DNA from: Sphingopyxis panaciterrae
Lineage (GTDB): Bacteria > Pseudomonadota > Alphaproteobacteria > Sphingomonadales > Sphingomonadaceae
DNA length: 64,000 bases
Assembly (NCBI RefSeq): GCF_011762125.1
Contig: NZ_JAASQN010000004.1
Location: 372,001 to 436,000 of the forward strand
Direction: 5' to 3'
Positions 16,479 through 25,338 of the stretch are shown here, one piece after another. Position 1 is the first letter of the stretch, and each line of letters starts with the position of its first letter. A program made the position numbers and the translations under genes. The notes below the pieces were generated by a model. It saw nothing but the letters and a program-made list of their open reading frames with translations, was not told the origin of the DNA and made no database searches.

Positions 16479-17588
16479 GTGATAGCCAGCAGCAGGTCAG
16501 CCATCCTTCGTTTCGTCAAGCAAGGGCGCGCTGTGGTCGTCGCCGTTCTCGTCGGCGCCCTGCTCGCCGGTTGCAGCGCGGACAAACCGGATAACGGCAA
16601 GGTCTCGACGGTGACAATCGCATCGATCGCCTATCCCTATCAGGGCAAGCAGGTCTTCACCGGGCTGAACGGCGTGGTCGCCGATCAGGGCTGGCTCAAG
16701 GACCAGCTCGCCAAAAAGGGTATCGAGCTTGTCTTCACGCCCGTTTCGACCGCCGTCGGCGCGCCGGTGATCAACGAGGGCTTTTCGGGCAAGCGCATCG
16801 ACTTCGCATCTTACGGCGACTTTCCGGCCGCTATCGCGGTCGCCGGAGGCGTACCGCTCAAGATCGTCGCGCCCGTCGGCCAGGGTCAGGACGTCTATCT
16901 TGTCGTGCGCAAGGGGCTGGCGGCGAAGAGCCTCGCCGACCTCAAGGGGAAGCGGATCGCGCTTCACCGCGGGCGGCCGTGGGAGCTTCCCTTCTCGAAG
17001 CTCGTCGACAGCAAGGGGCTGAAGCTCGAGGACTTCAAGATCGTCAACATCAATCCGGCGGCGACACCCGCGGCGCTGGAGTCGGCAAGCGTCGACGCCG
17101 CCGTGCTCCTCTCCGACGGGCTGCTGGTCGAGCAAAAGGGCATCGCCCGCGTCCTCTGGTCGACGCGCGAAGCGCCCGCCGACTGGAAAATGCGCGCCGA
17201 GCTGTTCGCCCGCAAGGATTTCGTCGATGCGAATCCCGAGCTCACGCAGTTGGTCGTCGAAGCCTATGTCCGCGCCGCCGCCTGGTCGTCGGACGAGGCC
17301 AACAAGGCCGCGGTCATCCGCAACGCCGCGCGCGGCGCGCTGCCGGTCGAGATCGTCGAGAGGGATTATGCCAATTCCAATATTCCGTGGCGCGAGCGCT
17401 TCTCGCCGCTCTACAGCCCGGCGCTGCGCACCCACTATCACTCGGTCGCCGACTATGCGTTCGAGCGCGGCTTGATCCGGAGCAGGGTCGATGCCGACGC
17501 ACTGTTCGACGACCGCTTCGTCACCAAGGCGCTGACCGACCTCAAGCTCGAGGATTTCTGGGCCCGGCCCGCGAAGGACGCGGGCTGA
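16479..17588 (+). CDS. SsuA/TauA-type sulfonate-binding lipoprotein of an ABC importer
   Basis: The 369-residue protein has a lipoprotein signal: a basic N-terminus, a hydrophobic core VVVAVLVGALLAGC with the lipobox Cys at residue 32, then a mature SsuA-like domain (IASIAYPYQGKQVF, INEGFSGKRIDFASYGDFPA, KSLADLKGKRIALHRGRPWE). It would sit on the periplasmic face of the inner membrane and deliver a sulfonate or similar anion to the permeases. I choose the GTG at 16479 because AGGGAG lies 7 bases before it and because the sigma-54 start site lies downstream of the ATGs at 16431/16434. Its stop overlaps the next start. Confidence 0.88.
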   Translation: MIASSRSAILRFVKQGRAVVVAVLVGALLAGCSADKPDNGKVSTVTIASIAYPYQGKQVFTGLNGVVADQGWLKDQLAKKGIELVFTPVSTAVGAPVINEGFSGKRIDFASYGDFPAAIAVAGGVPLKIVAPVGQGQDVYLVVRKGLAAKSLADLKGKRIALHRGRPWELPFSKLVDSKGLKLEDFKIVNINPAATPAALESASVDAAVLLSDGLLVEQKGIARVLWSTREAPADWKMRAELFARKDFVDANPELTQLVVEAYVRAAAWSSDEANKAAVIRNAARGALPVEIVERDYANSNIPWRERFSPLYSPALRTHYHSVADYAFERGLIRSRVDADALFDDRFVTKALTDLKLEDFWARPAKDAG

Positions 17589-18394
17589 TGACAAGCCGGG
17601 CCGCCGATCTCCTGCCTCCCGTCCGGCCGCGCCGTGCATTCCAGCTGAGCGGCCTGCCGGTCGGCGCCCTTCTTGCGCCCCTCCTGCTGCTTGGCCTCTG
17701 GCAGCTCCTCTGCCTTAGCGGGGTCTTCCCGCCGCAGGTGCTTGTTCCGCCGAGCGGGGTCGCGCGAACGCTTGAGGAGATGGCGCTGTCGGGCGAGCTT
17801 CAGCGGCATCTCGGCGACAGTATGCGCCGCCTTCTGCTGGGCTTTGCGATCGGCGCCGCGGCTGGCATGGCGTTCGGCGTGACGATCGCGCTCTCGCGGC
17901 TCGCCGAGGCAGCGCTGTCGCCGCTTTTCCTGACGCTGTGGCAAGTCCCGGTGATCGCCTTTGTGCCGATGATGGTGATGTTCCTCGGCATCGACGAGCC
18001 CTTCAAGCTCGCGGTCGTGGCGATCGCGGCTTTCTTTCCGATGGCGCTGGCTACGTTCGACGGGATCCGCGGCGTACCGAAAAGCTGGTTCGAGGTCGCG
18101 AAAGTCTATCGGCTGAGCCTGTTCCAGCTGATCCGCCGCATCCTCCTCCCGGCGACGGTGCCCGCCGTGCTGACAGGCCTTCGCGTGTCGCTGACCCGCG
18201 CCTGGGTGGTGCTGGTCGCGGCCGAGCTGCTCGCCGCCGACAGCGGCCTTGGCCAGATGATGGAGATGGGGCGCCAGCTGTTCCAGATCGACGTCGTGCT
18301 GGCCGGCGTCATCGTCACCGGCCTCGTCGGTTTCCTCCTCGATCGCGGCGCGCGCTGGGTCGAGAGCCACGCGACGCGCTGGAGAGCCGCATGA
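17588..18394 (+). CDS. SsuC-type ABC permease, first of two
   Basis: The 268-residue integral membrane protein has about six helices and the binding-protein-dependent permease (EAA) loop in KSWFEVAKVYRLSLFQLIRRILLPA, which docks the ATPase. It begins in an ATG that overlaps the previous TGA and ends in a 4-base ATGA overlap with a second permease gene, a sign of tight coupling. The two permeases are similar in layout but not identical, so a heteromeric channel is likely. Confidence 0.9.
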   Translation: MTSRAADLLPPVRPRRAFQLSGLPVGALLAPLLLLGLWQLLCLSGVFPPQVLVPPSGVARTLEEMALSGELQRHLGDSMRRLLLGFAIGAAAGMAFGVTIALSRLAEAALSPLFLTLWQVPVIAFVPMMVMFLGIDEPFKLAVVAIAAFFPMALATFDGIRGVPKSWFEVAKVYRLSLFQLIRRILLPATVPAVLTGLRVSLTRAWVVLVAAELLAADSGLGQMMEMGRQLFQIDVVLAGVIVTGLVGFLLDRGARWVESHATRWRAA

Positions 18395-19158
18395 CTGGCT
18401 GGCTCACCCGCTTTCCCGTCCGGGTTGCGATCGGCCTTGTCGCCCCCGCGCTGCTGATCGTCTTGTGGCAATGGCAGACGAGCGAACATATCGTCACCTT
18501 CGCTCCGCCCGCGGCGGTGGGCACCGCGCTGCTCGACCTCATCCGCAGCGGAGACCTCGCCCGCGATACGCTCGCGACCCTAAAGCGCGCCTTCACCGGG
18601 CTTGCGATCGGGGTGCCGCTCGGGGTCGCGGTCGGTATCGCGATGGGCATCTGGAAACCGATCGACCGGCTGGTCGGCCCGCTTCTTCACGCGCTGCGGC
18701 AGGTTCCGATGATCGGCTGGCTGCCGCTGATGGGCCTGTGGTTCGGCATGGGGGCGACAACCGAACTCGCAGTCGTCGGCATGTCCTCCTTTTTCCCGTC
18801 GATGCTCAACAGTCATGCCGGCGTCGCGCAGGTCGAGAAGCGCTATATCGAGGTCGGCGGCATCTTCCGCTTCTCGGTCGCGCAGCGCATCCGTTACATC
18901 CTGCTTCCGGGCGCGATGCCGCTCGTCCTCACCGGCATCACGCAGGCGCTGGCCTTCGCCTGGATCGCGACGATCGGCACCGAGCTGCTCACCGGCGCCA
19001 ATGCCGGCCTCGGCGTCGCGATGCAGCTCGCACAGGTCCAGCAGCGGCTCGACATCATGCTCGTCATCATCGGCGTCACCGCCGCGCTCGGTTTCACCAT
19101 CAACCAGCTGTTCCGCCAGCTCCGCCAGTCGCTGCTGCGCTGGCAACCCTCGGTCTGA
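18391..19158 (+). CDS. SsuC-type ABC permease, second of two
   Basis: The 255-residue protein is predicted to be all-helical membrane and has its own EAA loop (EKRYIEVGGIFRFSVAQRIR followed by YILLPGAMP). Typical ssu operons encode one SsuC that works as a homodimer. The presence of two adjacent, coupled permease genes suggests a heterodimer with altered substrate range. It is followed after 17 bases by the ATPase gene. Confidence 0.9.
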   Translation: MTGWLTRFPVRVAIGLVAPALLIVLWQWQTSEHIVTFAPPAAVGTALLDLIRSGDLARDTLATLKRAFTGLAIGVPLGVAVGIAMGIWKPIDRLVGPLLHALRQVPMIGWLPLMGLWFGMGATTELAVVGMSSFFPSMLNSHAGVAQVEKRYIEVGGIFRFSVAQRIRYILLPGAMPLVLTGITQALAFAWIATIGTELLTGANAGLGVAMQLAQVQQRLDIMLVIIGVTAALGFTINQLFRQLRQSLLRWQPSV

Positions 19159-19175
19159 AGATCAGGAGACATGTC

Positions 19176-20027
19176 TTGAGTGCCCACCCCCACGCCCGCG
19201 AAGACAAGCCCCCCCAATCGGTCCAGCACGGCGCGCTCAGCGTTCGCGATCTCGACAAGAGCTTCCAGATCGGCGGCCGGCCGCACAAGGTGCTCGACGG
19301 CATCAACCTCGACGTCCGTCCGGGCGAGTTCGTCAGCATCGTCGGCGCGTCGGGCTGCGGCAAGTCAACGCTGCTCCGCCTGATCGTCGGCCTCGACACC
19401 GATTACAGCGGCGAACTTCGCCTCGATGGCGAGCGGATCGCGACGACCAGCCTCGATCGCGGCATCATCTTTCAGGACCACCGGCTGTTCCCGTGGATGA
19501 CGCTCGAACAGAATGTCGAGCTTGCGCTGCTCAACACCGACACGCCGAAGGACCGGCGCGCGAAGATCGTCGCCGACCATATCGCGCTCGTCAATCTTAC
19601 CGGGTTCGAGAAGGCCTATCCGCACCAGCTGTCGGGCGGCATGGCGCAGCGCGCGGCGATTGCGCGCGCGCTCGTTACCGAGCCGCGGCTGCTGCTGCTC
19701 GACGAGCCGCTCGGCGCGCTCGACGCTCTGACGCGCGTCCATGTCCAGAACGAACTCCAGCGCATCTGGATGGCGCAGCGCTCGACGATGGTGATGGTCA
19801 CGCACGATGTCGAGGAAGCGCTGTATCTCGGCGACCGGGTGATCGTGATGTCACCCAACCCGGGCCGCATTCGCCGCATCGTCGATGTCGACCTGCCCCA
19901 CCCGCGCGACCGCCGCTCGCCGCTGCTGCATCGGCTGAAAGACGAGATTCTCGCTGAGCTGACTTCAGGCGCCGACGCCGACGCCGCCGACAATCTTGTT
20001 CACCTGCCAAGCCGGGAGCCCCGCTAA
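19176..20027 (+). CDS. SsuB-type ABC ATPase
   Basis: The 283-residue ATPase has Walker A GASGCGKST (57-65), signature LSGGMAQRAAIARAL, Walker B LLLLDEPLGALD and the H-loop VTHDVEEAL, all intact. It powers the import system made of the lipoprotein and two permeases before it. The start is a TTG with GGAG 8 bases upstream; an ATG at 19171 runs into a stop after two codons and is rejected. Its stop overlaps the next gene (TAATG). Confidence 0.9.
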   Translation: MSAHPHAREDKPPQSVQHGALSVRDLDKSFQIGGRPHKVLDGINLDVRPGEFVSIVGASGCGKSTLLRLIVGLDTDYSGELRLDGERIATTSLDRGIIFQDHRLFPWMTLEQNVELALLNTDTPKDRRAKIVADHIALVNLTGFEKAYPHQLSGGMAQRAAIARALVTEPRLLLLDEPLGALDALTRVHVQNELQRIWMAQRSTMVMVTHDVEEALYLGDRVIVMSPNPGRIRRIVDVDLPHPRDRRSPLLHRLKDEILAELTSGADADAADNLVHLPSREPR

Positions 20028-20635
20028 TGAGCCGCATTTCCGATCACCCCGTCGATGCCCTGTTCACCGACCGCTGGTCGCCGCGCAGCTTCACCGGCGA
20101 GCCGGTGCCCGACGCCGTCCTGCAAAGCGCGTTCGAGGCGGCCCGTTGGGCGCCCTCGGCCTCGAACGCCCAGCCCTGGCGATTTCTTGTCGCGCGGCCC
20201 GGCGATGCGGCATGGGACGGCTTCCTCCAACTGCTGATGACGAAGAACCAGCTTTGGGCCGCTCGCGCCTCGGCACTGATCCTCATTCTCTCGGCGCTAA
20301 AGCTGGAACGCGGCGGCGCCGTCGTCGACAACAGCTCGCACAGCTTCGACGCCGGCGCGGCATGGACGAACTTCGCGCATCAGGCGCTGCTGCTCGGCTG
20401 GCACACGCACGGCATCGGCGGCTTCGATCGCGCCGCCGCGCGCACGCGCCTCGGCATATCTTATGATTATGAGATCGAGGCCTTTGTTGCACTCGGGCGC
20501 AAGGGCGAACTCGAAGACCTCGATCCGCAATTCCACGCCGCCGAAGTCCCCAACGGCCGCCGCCCACTCAGCGAAACGGTTTTTGCCGGATCACTCGGCA
20601 CGCCAGCCTTCGCGCAAGAAAGGAATGCCGCATGA
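20027..20635 (+). CDS. Nitroreductase-family flavoprotein
   Basis: The 202-residue protein has nitroreductase-fold marks: RWSPRSFTGEPVPDAVL at the N-terminus, ARWAPSASNAQPWRFLVAR for FMN binding, and a QALLLGWHTHGIGGF stretch. These enzymes bind FMN and use NAD(P)H. Its place between the sulfonate importer and two FMNH2-dependent monooxygenases suggests it could supply reduced flavin, since no SsuE/DszD-type reductase gene is in the window. Direct reduction of a substrate is equally possible. It overlaps the next gene by 4 bases. Confidence 0.85.
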   Translation: MSRISDHPVDALFTDRWSPRSFTGEPVPDAVLQSAFEAARWAPSASNAQPWRFLVARPGDAAWDGFLQLLMTKNQLWAARASALILILSALKLERGGAVVDNSSHSFDAGAAWTNFAHQALLLGWHTHGIGGFDRAAARTRLGISYDYEIEAFVALGRKGELEDLDPQFHAAEVPNGRRPLSETVFAGSLGTPAFAQERNAA

Positions 20636-21594
20636 CGCTCGCTATTCACTGGCGGCTCGATCCCGCCGCCGATCGCCAGCGTTCCGAACCTGGCCTGCAA
20701 CCGCCCTTGCCCGACTTCATCCGCGACCGCCGGGCGGCGAACCGGAACCGCTTCGACTATTATGTCCAGGTTGCCGAGGCCGCAGCGCAAACCGCGTTCG
20801 ATGGGCTTTTCATCCGGCATCGTATCCAGTCGGACGAAAGCCGGATCATCGCCGCGGTCGTGGCGCGCGCCGTACCGCGGCTCCATATCATCCCAGAATT
20901 TCCAGCCTCGGTCGGTTCGGCGGTGTACGCCGCCAAGCAGGCAACAACCTTTCAGCGCGGAACGCAGGGTCGGCTCGGCTGGGCGATCGCGCCCGACGCC
21001 GATCATATCGGCCGCGAGCGCGAGAGCGATCCGCTCGGCGACGAGGAATTGAGCGAACGGCTCGACGAGTTTCTGACCGTTGCGCGCGGCGTGCATGAAC
21101 AAAGGCCGTTCAGCTTCAAGGGCCGATATTTCGAGGTGCAGAACGGCGGCTTCGAGGCGCCGTTGACACGCTTCGCCTTTCCGCGGGTCTATTTGCAGGG
21201 CGAAGATGATGAGGCGTTGGCGCTCTCGGCCCGCCATGCGGACGTGCACCTGTTCCGCCCGGCGACGGCCGCCGAACTGGCAGACAGTGTTGCGCGGCTG
21301 GGCGAACTCGCCGCGGCCGAAGGGCGCCGCGTTGCCGCGGGACTGATCCAGCCGCTCCTGACGCGCGGCGATGCCGGACAGGCCGCCGACGACGCATCTG
21401 GGCAAACGCTGCCCCCCGGCGCGCTGGTGGGAAGCTATGACCAGGCGGCGGAACAGCTCGCGCGCCATGCCGATGCGGGAATAGCCGAATTCGTCCTGAG
21501 CGCCGCGCCCGGCCTCGAGGAAGCGTATCGCACCGGGCAGGAAGTGCTGCCGCGGCTCCGTGCGCTCACGGCGCGCGCCCGCAAGGCGGCATAG
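20632..21594 (+). CDS. SsuD-like luciferase-type monooxygenase, short form
   Basis: The 320-residue product is a luciferase-like flavin monooxygenase related to SsuD, with an N-terminal TLAIHWRLDP, a YYVQVAEAAAQTAFDGLFI helix, and a C-terminal ALVGSYDQAAEQLARHADAG. It is about 60 residues shorter than SsuD (about 380) and lacks some of the Gly-rich loop that binds FMN phosphate, so its activity is uncertain. It may pair with the next gene. No individual substrate can be named; sulfonates or sulfones fit the operon. Confidence 0.78.
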   Translation: MTLAIHWRLDPAADRQRSEPGLQPPLPDFIRDRRAANRNRFDYYVQVAEAAAQTAFDGLFIRHRIQSDESRIIAAVVARAVPRLHIIPEFPASVGSAVYAAKQATTFQRGTQGRLGWAIAPDADHIGRERESDPLGDEELSERLDEFLTVARGVHEQRPFSFKGRYFEVQNGGFEAPLTRFAFPRVYLQGEDDEALALSARHADVHLFRPATAAELADSVARLGELAAAEGRRVAAGLIQPLLTRGDAGQAADDASGQTLPPGALVGSYDQAAEQLARHADAGIAEFVLSAAPGLEEAYRTGQEVLPRLRALTARARKAA

Positions 21595-21605
21595 GAGGAC
21601 AGGAT

Positions 21606-22763
21606 ATGACGATCGACTTCTACTGGCGCCTGCCGACGCATGGTTGCCACAACAGCATCCGGACGAGCGGTTACGAGCGCGGCGACTGGTCGCCCCTCGC
21701 CTCCGGAAACATCGCGCCGGGTCTGGATGCCGGCGGCGAGCCTGACGGCTTCGCCTATATCGATCATCTTGCCGAAATCGCAAAAGCGGCGGAGGCGGTG
21801 GGTTTTCAGGGCGGCCTTATCCCATCCTTCCCGAACACCGACGACCCGTGGGTGATTTCGTCGCTGCTGGCGCGCGAGACGAAGAGCTTTCGCTTCATGA
21901 TCGCCTTCCAGCCGGGGTTCGGCAATCCGGTGCACACCGCGCGCGCCGCGGCAAGCCTGCAACGGGCGACCGGCGGACGGTTGCTCTTCAACATCATCAC
22001 CGGCGGCGGCGGGCCCGCGCAGCTCTGGTGGGGCGACAGCTTCGCGCACGACGATCGTTACGGCCGGACAAGCGAATTCCTCGACATCTTCCGCGGCATC
22101 TGGGAATCCTCCGCCTTCTCCTATGACGGACGCTTCTATCAACTCAGGAATGGCGGCCTTCCCTCGCTGCTTCGGCAGGAAGAATTCCCCGAAATCTGGT
22201 TCTCGGGCTCGTCCGACGCGGCACTCCAGACCGCCGCGCGCCACGCCGACTATTATCTCTCCTGGCTTGAGCCCTTCGACCAGCTCGGCGACAAGTTCGC
22301 GCGCGTGAAGGAGCGTACCGCAGCCCTTGGCGGCGAGCAGAAATGCGCCGTCCGCGTCGACCTCGTCGCCCGCGCGACCGAGGAAGAAGCCTGGCGCGAC
22401 ATCCGTGCAGGCTTCGAGAATGTCAGCGAGGAGACGCGCCAGCGCTGGCGCGGGCAGGCCACCGATTCGATCGGCGCGGCGCGGCAGGCGGCGCTGCGCC
22501 CGAGCGACGCCCGCCATTATGACGAGCTGATCGTCGCGCCCAATCTCTGGGGCGGCTTCAACCTGCTGCGCGGCGGTCCGGCACTCGGGATCGTCGGCAG
22601 CTATGAGCAATGCGCGGCGCAGCTCGACGAACTGATCGCGCGCGGCGCCGATGCCTTCATCCTCGCCGGCACGCCGCATCTCGAGGAAGCCTATCGGGTC
22701 GGCGAAGAGGTGCTACCGCTCCTCGGTCGCGAGACCGCGTCGCTTCTGCAAGCCGCCGAATAA
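21606..22763 (+). CDS. SsuD-like alkanesulfonate monooxygenase family protein
   Basis: The 385-residue protein matches SsuD in length. It has TIDFYWRLPTHGCHNSIRTS at the N-terminus, an FMIAFQPGFGNPVHTARAAA segment, GRLLFNIITGGGGPAQ (flavin phosphate loop) and GIVGSYEQCAAQLDELIARG near the end. SsuD releases sulfite from alkanesulfonates with FMNH2 and O2. An AGGAGG site precedes the ATG. It is the last gene of the operon and is followed by a strong bidirectional terminator. Confidence 0.85.
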   Translation: MTIDFYWRLPTHGCHNSIRTSGYERGDWSPLASGNIAPGLDAGGEPDGFAYIDHLAEIAKAAEAVGFQGGLIPSFPNTDDPWVISSLLARETKSFRFMIAFQPGFGNPVHTARAAASLQRATGGRLLFNIITGGGGPAQLWWGDSFAHDDRYGRTSEFLDIFRGIWESSAFSYDGRFYQLRNGGLPSLLRQEEFPEIWFSGSSDAALQTAARHADYYLSWLEPFDQLGDKFARVKERTAALGGEQKCAVRVDLVARATEEEAWRDIRAGFENVSEETRQRWRGQATDSIGAARQAALRPSDARHYDELIVAPNLWGGFNLLRGGPALGIVGSYEQCAAQLDELIARGADAFILAGTPHLEEAYRVGEEVLPLLGRETASLLQAAE

Positions 22764-22773
22764 GCGAGCCGAC

Positions 22774-22814
22774 AAAAAAAGGGCGCCGAGACCTGTCCGG
22801 CGCCCCTTTTTTTT
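22774..22814. terminator. Bidirectional intrinsic terminator
   Basis: An A-run, GGGCGCC, an 11-base loop, GGCGCCC and a run of eight T lie between the convergent SsuD-like and TonB-receptor genes. The flanking A and T runs allow it to work on both strands. Confidence 0.9.
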
Positions 22815-22827
22815 GCGCTCTATCCGA

Positions 22828-25158
22828 TCAGAAGCGGAAGACGACTGCGGCACCCGCGGTCAGCGGATCCGCCCACGCCACCGTATCGCCCGTCACGCCG
22901 AGCGCGGCATTCGCCGCCGGCAACGCGTGGTTGAGATAGCGCACATCGAACAGATTGTTGATGAAGCCGGTGACGCTGACATTCTCGTCCTTCGTCGTGT
23001 AGGTGACGCGCAGATTGGTGATCGTGTACGGCTTTTGCGTCAGATAATAACGATTCACCGGATCTTGCGGCGTCACATAGTAGAATTGTCGCGACTGGTA
23101 TCGCGCGTCCGCTGCAAGTTCGAGCTTGCCGATGTTACCTAGCGCGAAGCTATACGATCCCCCGACGTTGAGCGTCGCCTTCGGCGCGCGAACGAAGCGG
23201 GCGCCGGCAAGGTTTGCGCCGCCGTTCTGCACCTGGAACCGCGTATATTCGGTGTCGAGAAGGCCGAGCGCCGCGTTGAACTCCAGGCCCTCCGCCGGCG
23301 CAAGCGTCAGTTCGAATTCGGCCCCGTCGACCTTGGCCTTTTCGGCATTCTGCAGATAAGAGACCGTCGCGCCGCCGACCGCGCCGGGATTCGGCCCGAC
23401 GACATTCACCTGCACATCCTTATAATCATAATGGAAGGCCGTGGCGTTGAAACCGACGAGCCCATCGAACCAACTCGACTTGTAGCCGATCTCGAACGCG
23501 TCGAGCTTCTCGGGCCGGACATCGGTCAGCGCGATCGCCAAGGTCGCGGCGGTATTGAAGCCGCCCGATTTCACGCCATGCGAGAATTTCGCATAGAGAA
23601 GATGATCGCGCGCGATCTTCCACGACGGGGTGATGTCGTAAGTGAAGGCGTCCCATGTCTCTTTGAGCGAATTGCTGAACGTGCCCGGCCCGCCGTACGT
23701 GCCGGTGTAGCTGTTCCACCATTGCGCGAGATTGCTCCACGACGCGGCGGCGGCGTTGGGCGAAGCGCGGCGCACGAAGTCGACCTCCTTGGTCTCCCGG
23801 CTCCAGCGGCCGCCGAGCGTGAGCTTCAGGCTGTCGGTGAAGGCAAAGCTCGTGCTGCCGAAGACAGCGCCGCTTTCGGCCTTGTGATGATAGGCCGTGT
23901 CACTGAAGGCCGCGGGAGCCGTACCCGGCAGCGACGGAACCGAGCCCCGCGGCAAGGTCGCCGAGAAGGCGTTCGAGTTGATGTCCTCGTTGAAATAGAA
24001 GAGACCGACGATCCATGTCAGCCGGTCGTCCTGCGGTGACGCCAACCGAAGCTCCTGGCTCCACTGGCGCGAGCGCGCCTCGGTATAGCCACGCGAGATT
24101 TCGAGCGGCGTGTAATCGCTCTCGCCGGCGCCGCGCGTCTTGTAGCGTTCATAGCCCGTGATCGAGGTCAGGGTGATCCCGCCGAAATCCCAGTCGAGAT
24201 GCAAGGACCCGCCAAGTTGGCTCGATCGCCCATATTCGGGCGCGTTCGCGCTGATGTCGTTGATCCGCGTCGAGGGCGCATAGCCGTTCCGAACCACGCC
24301 GCTCGGGACATAGCTTGCTGTCGTCCAATAGCTGCCGTCGGTATCATAATCGCGGTAATGGACGCTCAGCAGCGCCTCGAAATTGTCGGTCGGCGCCGCG
24401 AGCAATTGCCCGCGCACGACGACGTCCTTCACCGCATTGGACTTCTCGCCGGTGAAGAGATTGTCGAACCGGCCGCCGCGATCGTCGAAGCGCGCCGAAA
24501 CGCGCGCGGCAAGCCGATCCTCGACGATCGCCGTGCCGACCCCCGCCTCGACGACCTTGTTGTCGTAGGTCCCATATTCGAGCTTCACATAATTGCCGTC
24601 GTCACCGGTCAGCGACGGCCGCTTCGAGATGACGTTGATCGCACCGCCGGTCGTGTTCTTTCCCCACAATGTCCCTTGCGGACCGCGCAGCACCTCGACC
24701 CGCTCGATGTCGAAGAGCGGCAGACCGGTGGCGCTCGCGTTGCTGATATAGACGTCGTCGAGATAGAAACCGACAGGATTCGCGAGGTCGAGCTGCTGCT
24801 GCCCTGCCCCCACGCCGCGGATCCACCAGCGCGGACGCCCGTGCTGCTGCGTCCCCGCCGACGCATTGGGCACAAGGTTGAGCACCTCGTTGGCCGACCG
24901 CCCTAGCCCGCCGACCGTGAACTTCTCCTCGCCGATCGCAGTGACCGCCACGGGCACATCCTGAAGCCGTTCTTCCCGGCGCTGCGCGGTCACCACGATC
25001 GCAGAACCGGAATCGCCCGCATCGGCCAACGCCGCGTCGCCAGCGGCCGCGGCGTCTTCATTCGCATGCGCGGCGCCAGCCTGCCCTGCCGCCAACATGG
25101 CAGCGACGCTACAACCGAGCAGGCGCCAAGATTGGGACGCGATAGATTTCCTGGACAC
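22828..25158 (-). CDS. TonB-dependent outer-membrane receptor
   Basis: The 776-residue receptor has a signal peptide (ending about residue 33, near AAHA), a TonB box-like IVVTAQRREERLQDVPVAV, a plug domain with DDVYISNASATGLPLFDIER and RGPQGTLWGKNTTGGAI, and a barrel that ends in aromatic AVVFRF. Such receptors import bulky or scarce substrates using TonB energy. The sigma-54 promoter 61-75 bases before its start, and its place between the sulfur genes and the recombinases, indicate that it imports an organosulfur compound rather than iron. That is inference; in Pseudomonas, the TonB receptor SftP is a precedent for sulfate esters. Confidence 0.92.
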   Translation of the reverse strand: MSRKSIASQSWRLLGCSVAAMLAAGQAGAAHANEDAAAAGDAALADAGDSGSAIVVTAQRREERLQDVPVAVTAIGEEKFTVGGLGRSANEVLNLVPNASAGTQQHGRPRWWIRGVGAGQQQLDLANPVGFYLDDVYISNASATGLPLFDIERVEVLRGPQGTLWGKNTTGGAINVISKRPSLTGDDGNYVKLEYGTYDNKVVEAGVGTAIVEDRLAARVSARFDDRGGRFDNLFTGEKSNAVKDVVVRGQLLAAPTDNFEALLSVHYRDYDTDGSYWTTASYVPSGVVRNGYAPSTRINDISANAPEYGRSSQLGGSLHLDWDFGGITLTSITGYERYKTRGAGESDYTPLEISRGYTEARSRQWSQELRLASPQDDRLTWIVGLFYFNEDINSNAFSATLPRGSVPSLPGTAPAAFSDTAYHHKAESGAVFGSTSFAFTDSLKLTLGGRWSRETKEVDFVRRASPNAAAASWSNLAQWWNSYTGTYGGPGTFSNSLKETWDAFTYDITPSWKIARDHLLYAKFSHGVKSGGFNTAATLAIALTDVRPEKLDAFEIGYKSSWFDGLVGFNATAFHYDYKDVQVNVVGPNPGAVGGATVSYLQNAEKAKVDGAEFELTLAPAEGLEFNAALGLLDTEYTRFQVQNGGANLAGARFVRAPKATLNVGGSYSFALGNIGKLELAADARYQSRQFYYVTPQDPVNRYYLTQKPYTITNLRVTYTTKDENVSVTGFINNLFDVRYLNHALPAANAALGVTGDTVAWADPLTAGAAVVFRF

Positions 25159-25218
25159 TGAGATTACCCCTTATCGTTGAAACGACCCGCACGTCGCGGA
25201 GCAGACAGGGGCGGAAAC

Positions 25219-25233
25219 GCAAAGGGCGTGCCA
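25219..25233 (-). promoter_or_regulatory. Sigma-54 (-24/-12) promoter for the TonB receptor
   Basis: The minus strand reads CTGGCACGCCCTTTGCG, a full match to TGGCACG-N4-TTGC. Transcription would start near 25208, about 50 bases before the receptor ATG. The element lies in the 360-base gap 25159-25518, which otherwise holds only the inverted repeat at 25320-25338 and the recombinase upstream region. Confidence 0.82.
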
Positions 25234-25319
25234 GTCTCTTAAGCAGTTGATTTAAAACGCTTATCGGTTGATATCGGGATCGGGAGTGAACGAAACTGCA
25301 CACCACACGATGTCAGTGC

Positions 25320-25338
25320 TGCTGTATCCTCAACAGCA
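25320..25338. promoter_or_regulatory. Inverted repeat, candidate activator site for the receptor promoter
   Basis: TGCTGT-N7-ACAGCA lies about 90-100 bases upstream of the -24 element. Its half-sites resemble those of the palindrome at 13834-13848 (AACAGCG/CGCTGTT). Both could bind the SfnR-like activator. Confidence 0.3.

Noticed and set aside
16479..19158. The uptake operon as a nitrate or taurine importer
   Set aside because: The binding protein family alone does not decide the substrate, but adjacent SsuD-like genes and sigma-54/SfnR control favour organosulfur. I did not name genes ssu or tau because the exact substrate is unknown.
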